Source: Sulfurimicrobium sp963779055 | GTDB taxonomy: Bacteria > Pseudomonadota > Gammaproteobacteria > Burkholderiales > Sulfuricellaceae | Assembly (NCBI GenBank): GCA_963779055.1 | Contig: CAVZWN010000005.1 | Coordinates: 310,001-374,000, forward strand | Direction: 5' to 3' | Length of the DNA: 64,000 nucleotides | Shown here: one piece after another, positions 59,423 to 64,000 of the stretch | Layout: each line of letters opens with the position of its first letter | How positions within the stretch are numbered: position 1 is the first letter of the stretch | Made by a program: the position numbers and the translations under genes | The notes under the pieces: model-generated | Told to the model about the DNA's origin: nothing | What the model saw: the letters and a program-made list of their open reading frames with translations, nothing else | The model's database searches: none

Positions 59423-60616
59423 TCAGGAAACTCTAATTACCGGCGCTTGCGGCGCCACCCAGAACTTCAAAAGCAGGGCCGCCAGAACCGCGCACGACGC
59501 CGAAAAGCCGAATGCCGCTTCCGGGCTGATATCCTGCCACAGCCAGCCGAACAGGAAGGAAGCCGGCAGCAACAGCAGGCCGGCGGTGAGGTTAAACCAG
59601 CCATAGGCCGTACCCAGCAATTCTGTTGGCGCCAGATCGGCGACCAGCGCCTTTTCTGCGCCCTCGGTGGCCGCGAGAAACAGGCCGTAGAAAGCGAACA
59701 GTGGCCACAGCAGCCACAGGACATTGCCGTTCAGCCCCAGCAGCAGGTAGAACAGGCCATACACCGCCCAGCCGGAAACGATCAGCCGTACCCGTCCCAG
59801 ACGATCGGACAGCGCCGAGAACGGGGTGGAAAATAGCATGGCCACCGCCGATACCAGCGCCCACAGCAGCGGCACCTGATATTCCGGCACCCCCATTTCC
59901 CTGGCACGCAGAAGCAGGAACATGTTGGAGGAATTACCCAGGGTGAACAACGCCAGCACCAGCAGATAGCGCTTGAAAATTGGCGGGAACCCCTCCAGCT
60001 TCCAGCTGAAAGACGGCCTGGGCATCTGCCGGTCGCGTTTCGGCTCCCGGATGCAAAGTGCCAGAACAACGGCCAACACGCCCGGAACCAGCGTCCACAG
60101 GAGGATGTCCCGGATCGGCATGTGGCGCGACAGCAACCAGGCCGCCAGCAGTGGCCCGATCACCGCGCCGGCATTGTCCATGGCACGATGGACACCGAAG
60201 GCCAGGCCACGCTGCTCCGGCACGACACTCAAAGCCAGCAAGGCATCGCGCGGCGAGGAACGCAGCCCTTTGCCCACCCGGTCGGCGAAACGCAATGTCA
60301 GCACCATGGGCCAGGAAGTCGCCAGCGCCAGCAGCGGCCGGCCCAACGCGGCCAGGCTGTAGCCGCCGACTACCCAGTATTTGGTGGAACCCAGTTTGTC
60401 GGACAGGACACCGACGAAGAGCTTGAGCAGGCTGCCTGTGGCTTCGGCGATGCCCTCGATGATGCCCAGCGCCTTGGGGCCCGCCATCAGCACCGAAGCC
60501 AGATAGAGTGGAAGCAACGGGTAGACCAGTTCGCTGGCGCTGTCGTTGAGCAAGCTGACCAGGCCCAGCAGCCATACGGCGGAGGGCAGGTTGAACAGCG
60601 CCTTAATGGCGCTCAT
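59423..60616 (-). CDS. Major facilitator superfamily transporter
   Basis: A 397-residue membrane protein with about 12 helices. The MFS loop motif is DKLGSTKYW after helix 2 and RVGKGLRSSPRDALLA after helix 4; the second half has SDRLGRVRLIVSG. It resembles efflux-type MFS proteins without a known substrate. It overlaps the end of dacB by 14 bases, so the start at MSAIKALFNLPS was preferred. Confidence 0.88.
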   Translation of the reverse strand: MSAIKALFNLPSAVWLLGLVSLLNDSASELVYPLLPLYLASVLMAGPKALGIIEGIAEATGSLLKLFVGVLSDKLGSTKYWVVGGYSLAALGRPLLALATSWPMVLTLRFADRVGKGLRSSPRDALLALSVVPEQRGLAFGVHRAMDNAGAVIGPLLAAWLLSRHMPIRDILLWTLVPGVLAVVLALCIREPKRDRQMPRPSFSWKLEGFPPIFKRYLLVLALFTLGNSSNMFLLLRAREMGVPEYQVPLLWALVSAVAMLFSTPFSALSDRLGRVRLIVSGWAVYGLFYLLLGLNGNVLWLLWPLFAFYGLFLAATEGAEKALVADLAPTELLGTAYGWFNLTAGLLLLPASFLFGWLWQDISPEAAFGFSASCAVLAALLLKFWVAPQAPVIRVS

Positions 60617-62033
60617 AGACCCATTGCAGCAAGGCATCCAGCACCGGGCGCGACGCGCTGGCGCGGGGATGGCTGACCATCGCCACGACGGCCATGCGCC
60701 GCCCCTTTGCATCGAAAACATAGCCTGCCACGCTGCGCACACCTTCAAGCGATCCGGTCTTGATATGGGCATGCCCGGCGACTGCGTGATCCTGCAAACG
60801 TTTTTTCATGGTGCCATCCACCGCGACGATGGGCAGGGAGGATTCAAATTCGCCGAACACGGCGCTGTTGCTGGCGCTCACCAGCAGCATTCCGAGATGC
60901 CTGGGGCTGATACGCTCCAGTCGCGACAGGCCGGAACCGTTTTCCAGCACCAGTTCGGGGAAATCCAGCCCTTTTTTTACCAGCCAGTTTTCGATGGCTG
61001 CTGCGCCCTTGCGCGGCGTGGCGGGCGGCCCGGATTGCTCGGCCCCCAGCGTCAGGAATAATTGCCGTGCCATGACGTTATTGCTAAATTTATTGATGTC
61101 GCGCATCACATCGCCCAGCGGGGGCGAGTCAAAACTCGCCAGCAGAGCCGCACCCGCCGGCAACTCCCCTGCCCGGACACTGCCGTTCAGCGTTCCGCCC
61201 AGTTCTTCCCATAGCAGGCGGAACACGCTATCCACATACAGGCCATTCGGCAGCAGGTTCAGATTGAAACTTTTTTCCCCACATGCAGCGGAAAAGCGGC
61301 CACGCAAAGTTAGCACTTGCTTCTGTTCCGCTCCTGTCAATTCGGTGGCAAAAGCTTCACGCCAGTCGCCACAGGGCGCGATATCCATTTCAAGCGCATT
61401 GACCACTCTCAGAGAAGGGGGCGCGGGGTCTGCCACTACCCGGACAGATTTGTTATCTGCATGTGGCAGCAGGCGTATCCGGATGGCGTTGAAATTCACC
61501 AGCAAGGCCTGGGGAAGGGTGTTGTAGGCGCGCAGCGGTTCGTTATCGAATGCCGCCCGGTCTTGCGCGAAGGGTTCGAAGTAGCCCTGATCCAGGATCA
61601 CGTCACCACGGATGTCACGCAGGCCGCGCTGGCGTAAATCGCGCAGCAGCAACCAGAAGTTTTCCAGGGTCAGCCTGGGGTCGCCATAGCCTTTGAGAAC
61701 CAGGCTGCCATTCAGCGTTTCCCCTGTCAGCGGAGCATCTGCATAAGATTCTGTTTTCCAGCGATACGCCGGCCCAAGAACTTCAAGAGCGGCGTAAGTG
61801 GTCACCAACTTCATGGTGGACGCGGGGTTCATGGCCTGCTCCGCCCTCACTTCCAGCAGCGCCCCTCTGGCCTGGGTATCCTGCACCCATACACTCAGGC
61901 TGGACTGGGGCAGCCCGGCCTCCTTGAGGGCGGCACGGACCGGCGCTGGCAAGGCATCGGCATGCGCCATGGCCGAAACAAAAACAGCCAGCAGCAGCCC
62001 TGCCGCTATTCTGAGAAACCGCTCACCTCTCAT
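60603..62033 (-). CDS. dacB: D-alanyl-D-alanine carboxypeptidase/endopeptidase (S13)
   Basis: A 476-residue periplasmic PBP4-type enzyme. Signal peptide MRGERFLRIAAGLLLAVFVS; serine box STMK in NPASTMKLVTTY, SNN in KFSNNVMARQ, and KTGSL near the C-terminus, all in the S13 pattern. It trims or cleaves peptidoglycan cross-links. The start was set at the signal peptide rather than 24 codons upstream, where the reading overlaps the next gene. Confidence 0.94.
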   Translation of the reverse strand: MRGERFLRIAAGLLLAVFVSAMAHADALPAPVRAALKEAGLPQSSLSVWVQDTQARGALLEVRAEQAMNPASTMKLVTTYAALEVLGPAYRWKTESYADAPLTGETLNGSLVLKGYGDPRLTLENFWLLLRDLRQRGLRDIRGDVILDQGYFEPFAQDRAAFDNEPLRAYNTLPQALLVNFNAIRIRLLPHADNKSVRVVADPAPPSLRVVNALEMDIAPCGDWREAFATELTGAEQKQVLTLRGRFSAACGEKSFNLNLLPNGLYVDSVFRLLWEELGGTLNGSVRAGELPAGAALLASFDSPPLGDVMRDINKFSNNVMARQLFLTLGAEQSGPPATPRKGAAAIENWLVKKGLDFPELVLENGSGLSRLERISPRHLGMLLVSASNSAVFGEFESSLPIVAVDGTMKKRLQDHAVAGHAHIKTGSLEGVRSVAGYVFDAKGRRMAVVAMVSHPRASASRPVLDALLQWVYERH

Positions 62034-62046
62034 TTCGCCGCCCGCT

Positions 62047-63453
62047 CTAAAGATCAAATTCGTCCTTATAGCCCGGCACTTCCACATGCCAGTTCCAGTT
62101 GTCACGAATCATGTCTGCAAAACCAAATGCGACATTCTCTTCGCCATGAACAATAAAGGTGTGGTGCGGCGGCTTTTTGAAATGCCCCAGCCAGGAAAGC
62201 AAACCAGCCTGGTCCGCATGGGCGGAAAGGCCGCCGATGGTATAGAGGTCGGCGCGCACCGGAATTTCCTGGCCGAAAATACGCACCGTCTTTGCCCCAT
62301 CCACCAGACGCCGGCCCAGTGTGCCGCCCGCCTGGAAGCCGGTGATCAGCACCGTACACTCGGGCCGCCCCAGGTTGTAGCGCAGGTGGTGCTTGATGCG
62401 CCCCGCATCGCACATGCCGCTGGCGGAAATAATGATGGCGCCGCCCTTGATATGATTGAGCGCCATTGAATCCTGGACGGTTTCGGTGAACTGGATTCGG
62501 GGGACGTTATGCCCGGCCTTCATCCACTGCATCAGACCGCGCGCTTCCGTATCCATGAGCTCGATGTGCCTCATGGTAATTTCCGTGGCGCTGGTGGCCA
62601 TGGGTGAATCAACATAGATGTCGAGATCATGCAGACGCCCCTGGCGGGTCAGGTCATAAAGCAGATAAATAATTTCCTGGGTGCGCCCCACCGTGAAGGC
62701 CGGAATGATGACATTGCCGCCCTTGCGCTTGAGCGTATCGGTGACGGCATGCACCAGTTCGTCCATGGTCTGGTCCAGGGTCTTGTGCAGACGATTACCA
62801 TAAGTGGATTCGATCAGAAGCACATCGGCAGACTCGATAATGGCGGGGTCCTGCAGGATGGGCTGACCGGCATTACCGAGATCGCCGGAAAACACCAGTT
62901 TCTGCGCCTGTCCCGCATCGTTCACCCAGACTTCAATGATCGCGGAACCGAGAATATGCCCCGCTTCACGAAAATTGCAGCGTACCGAAACATGAGGCGA
63001 CAGTTCAGTATCGTAGGAAACAGGCTGCAACTGACTGAGACAGGCATCCGCCTCTTCCACGGTGTAAAGCGGTTTTACTTCTGCATCCCTGGCCTTGCGC
63101 GAATTCCGCCCACGGGCATACTGCCCCCACTCGGCCTCCTTTTCCTGAATATGCGCCGAGTCGCGCAACATGATTTGAAGCAGTTCCGCCGTGGCGTGCG
63201 TGGTATAAATCGGCCCGCGGAAACCATCGGCAACGAGACGCGGCAGCATGCCGGAATGGTCGATATGCGCATGGGTAAGCAACACGAAGTCGATCTCGCG
63301 CGGATTGAACTCGAAAGCGGAATAATTCTTGTCACGTGCCTCGCGGCCGCCCTGAAACATGCCGCAGTCAACCAGAAAACGCACGCCTTCGGCTTCAAGC
63401 GCATAACAGGAACCCGTTACCTCGCGGCTGGCGCCATGGAATTGGATTTTCAT
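62047..63453 (-). CDS. Metallo-beta-lactamase/beta-CASP RNA exonuclease-like protein
   Basis: A 468-residue protein of the beta-CASP group (RNase J/CPSF-like bacterial branch). Metal motif THAHIDHSGMLPRL, then a beta-CASP insertion, GHILGSAIIEV, and the C-terminal GLSAHADQAGLLSWL segment with the last histidine in FIVHGEE. Likely an RNA-processing enzyme; the substrate is not known. It lies 13 bases upstream of dacB. Confidence 0.93.
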   Translation of the reverse strand: MKIQFHGASREVTGSCYALEAEGVRFLVDCGMFQGGREARDKNYSAFEFNPREIDFVLLTHAHIDHSGMLPRLVADGFRGPIYTTHATAELLQIMLRDSAHIQEKEAEWGQYARGRNSRKARDAEVKPLYTVEEADACLSQLQPVSYDTELSPHVSVRCNFREAGHILGSAIIEVWVNDAGQAQKLVFSGDLGNAGQPILQDPAIIESADVLLIESTYGNRLHKTLDQTMDELVHAVTDTLKRKGGNVIIPAFTVGRTQEIIYLLYDLTRQGRLHDLDIYVDSPMATSATEITMRHIELMDTEARGLMQWMKAGHNVPRIQFTETVQDSMALNHIKGGAIIISASGMCDAGRIKHHLRYNLGRPECTVLITGFQAGGTLGRRLVDGAKTVRIFGQEIPVRADLYTIGGLSAHADQAGLLSWLGHFKKPPHHTFIVHGEENVAFGFADMIRDNWNWHVEVPGYKDEFDL

Positions 63454-63513
63454 TGCATTGCTCCGGAATTGAGACGAATGCCTTTATTGTAGCCCGGAGC
63501 GCTGAAGAAAAGG

Positions 63514-63882
63514 TCAGATCACGCAGTGACGGAGCTTACCCGCCATGAAATCATCGATAATATCGACCGCTTCCTGGCAGAAGTGACTGCAACTCAGCCC
63601 ATCCGGCGTGCGACTGACGGCGATGCCGCGTGCGAGGGCAGTTTCCAGGTCCACCAGCCCGTTCCTGGCCTCGATCACCAGTTTCAGCATGGGTAGTTTA
63701 TCCAGCACTTCGGCAGGCAGTTCGGTGCCGAGGGTGATGACGATATGGGTGCGCCAGCAATTCTCGCCAATCTGTTCCGGCGTCAGCTGCGGATATTCCT
63801 GCCAGCCGTATTTGGCTGCCTTGAGCAGGGGAAACTGGGCGGCTTCCGGGAAACGCGCATTGTCCAGCACGGTGATATTCAT
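63514..63882 (-). CDS. Short D-2-hydroxyacid dehydrogenase-like remnant
   Basis: A 122-residue protein. Residues 1-92 match the N-terminal substrate domain of D-isomer 2-hydroxyacid dehydrogenases (LDNARFPEAAQFPLLKAAKY, then LVIEARNGLVDLETALARGI). The NAD-binding domain is missing; the chain jumps to a last helix EAVDIIDDFMAGKLRHCVI like the C-terminus of the family. It has a good AGAGG site. Either a degenerate gene after internal deletion or a small domain protein with another role. Confidence 0.6.
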   Translation of the reverse strand: MNITVLDNARFPEAAQFPLLKAAKYGWQEYPQLTPEQIGENCWRTHIVITLGTELPAEVLDKLPMLKLVIEARNGLVDLETALARGIAVSRTPDGLSCSHFCQEAVDIIDDFMAGKLRHCVI

Positions 63883-63892
63883 ATGCGCCTCT

Positions 63893-64000
63893 TCAGTATT
63901 TTCCAGGCCGCTGCAACCCGGCCTCAACCTCGTCACGCCGGACGCGCCCAAGCAGCGTTTCGATCAGCTCAAGAGAAAAATCCATCGCCGTACCGGGGCC
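63893..64000 (-). CDS. DJ-1/PfpI family protein (partial, C-terminus)
   Basis: Only the last 35 codons are in the window. GPGTAMDFSLELIETLLGRV matches the C-terminal helix region of DJ-1/YajL proteins (GPGTxxEFALxIVELLxG). The start lies beyond the right edge. Its stop is 10 bases before the next minus-strand gene, so the two are cotranscribed. Confidence 0.75.
   Translation of the reverse strand, partial: GPGTAMDFSLELIETLLGRVRRDEVEAGLQRPGKY

Overview
The window looks like a chromosomal segment of a respiratory betaproteobacterium, probably from the Nitrosomonadales side (Gallionellaceae/Sulfuricellaceae-like). That placement is an inference from GC-rich codon use, the gmk-rpoZ-spoT-ridA-recG and ubiC-ubiA housekeeping order, and the respiratory content; no rRNA gene is present to confirm it. 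No tRNA, rRNA, CRISPR array, transposase or prophage was seen.

Region 1 (1-7.8 kb, minus strand) is a denitrification locus for cytochrome cd1 nitrite reductase. The order is nirS, a NapC/NirT tetraheme quinol dehydrogenase, a cytochrome c-552-like protein, then nirC, nirF, fused nirDL, nirG, nirH, a hemerythrin-like gene and the start of nirJ, which runs off the left edge. A perfect FNR/DNR-type palindrome lies upstream of nirS. A terminator hairpin overlaps the start of nirC and may split structural from heme d1-assembly genes. Region 2 (7.9-14.9 kb) holds a membrane GGDEF protein, a DUF2155-like lipoprotein, a frameshifted secreted protein coupled to a small cytochrome c, another secreted protein and a signal peptidase I.

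Region 3 (14.9-41.1 kb) is the main interest: about 26 kb almost wholly devoted to periplasmic or outer-membrane electron transfer, with about 80 predicted c-type heme sites. It contains a ResB/CcsA cytochrome c maturation pair, an 11-heme cytochrome split by a frameshift, a 24-heme cytochrome built from tandem tetraheme units, three NHL beta-propeller proteins, and three paralogous copies of a three-gene module (octaheme cytochrome with C-terminal membrane anchor, four-helix cytochrome b, membrane-anchored triheme cytochrome). A separate five-gene operon encodes an NHL lipoprotein, a tetraheme cytochrome, a large outer-membrane beta-barrel, a PQQ-type propeller and an octaheme cytochrome. My reading is that the modules are quinone/cytochrome oxidoreductases in the inner membrane, that the barrel plus cytochromes form an outer-membrane conduit, and that the 24-heme protein is a wire or extracellular cytochrome. 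This would suit extracellular electron transfer or oxidation of an insoluble donor such as Fe(II), with nitrite as one possible acceptor. Direction and substrate cannot be told from sequence.

Region 4 (41.4-64 kb) is mostly housekeeping: a class A penicillin-binding protein, gmk, rpoZ, spoT, ridA, recG, rlmJ, ubiC, ubiA, ubiD, dacB and a beta-CASP nuclease. It also carries a sulfur-type cluster (ArsR-rhodanese regulator, DsrE-family protein, TauE/SafE transporter) with matching operator-like palindromes, and several unknown proteins. Five families of intergenic palindromic repeats are scattered through the window, and one has inserted in frame inside recG. Three genes (about 12.38, 18.23 and 24.91 kb) each carry exactly one extra base beside a short homopolymer, so assembly errors should be considered before calling them pseudogenes.
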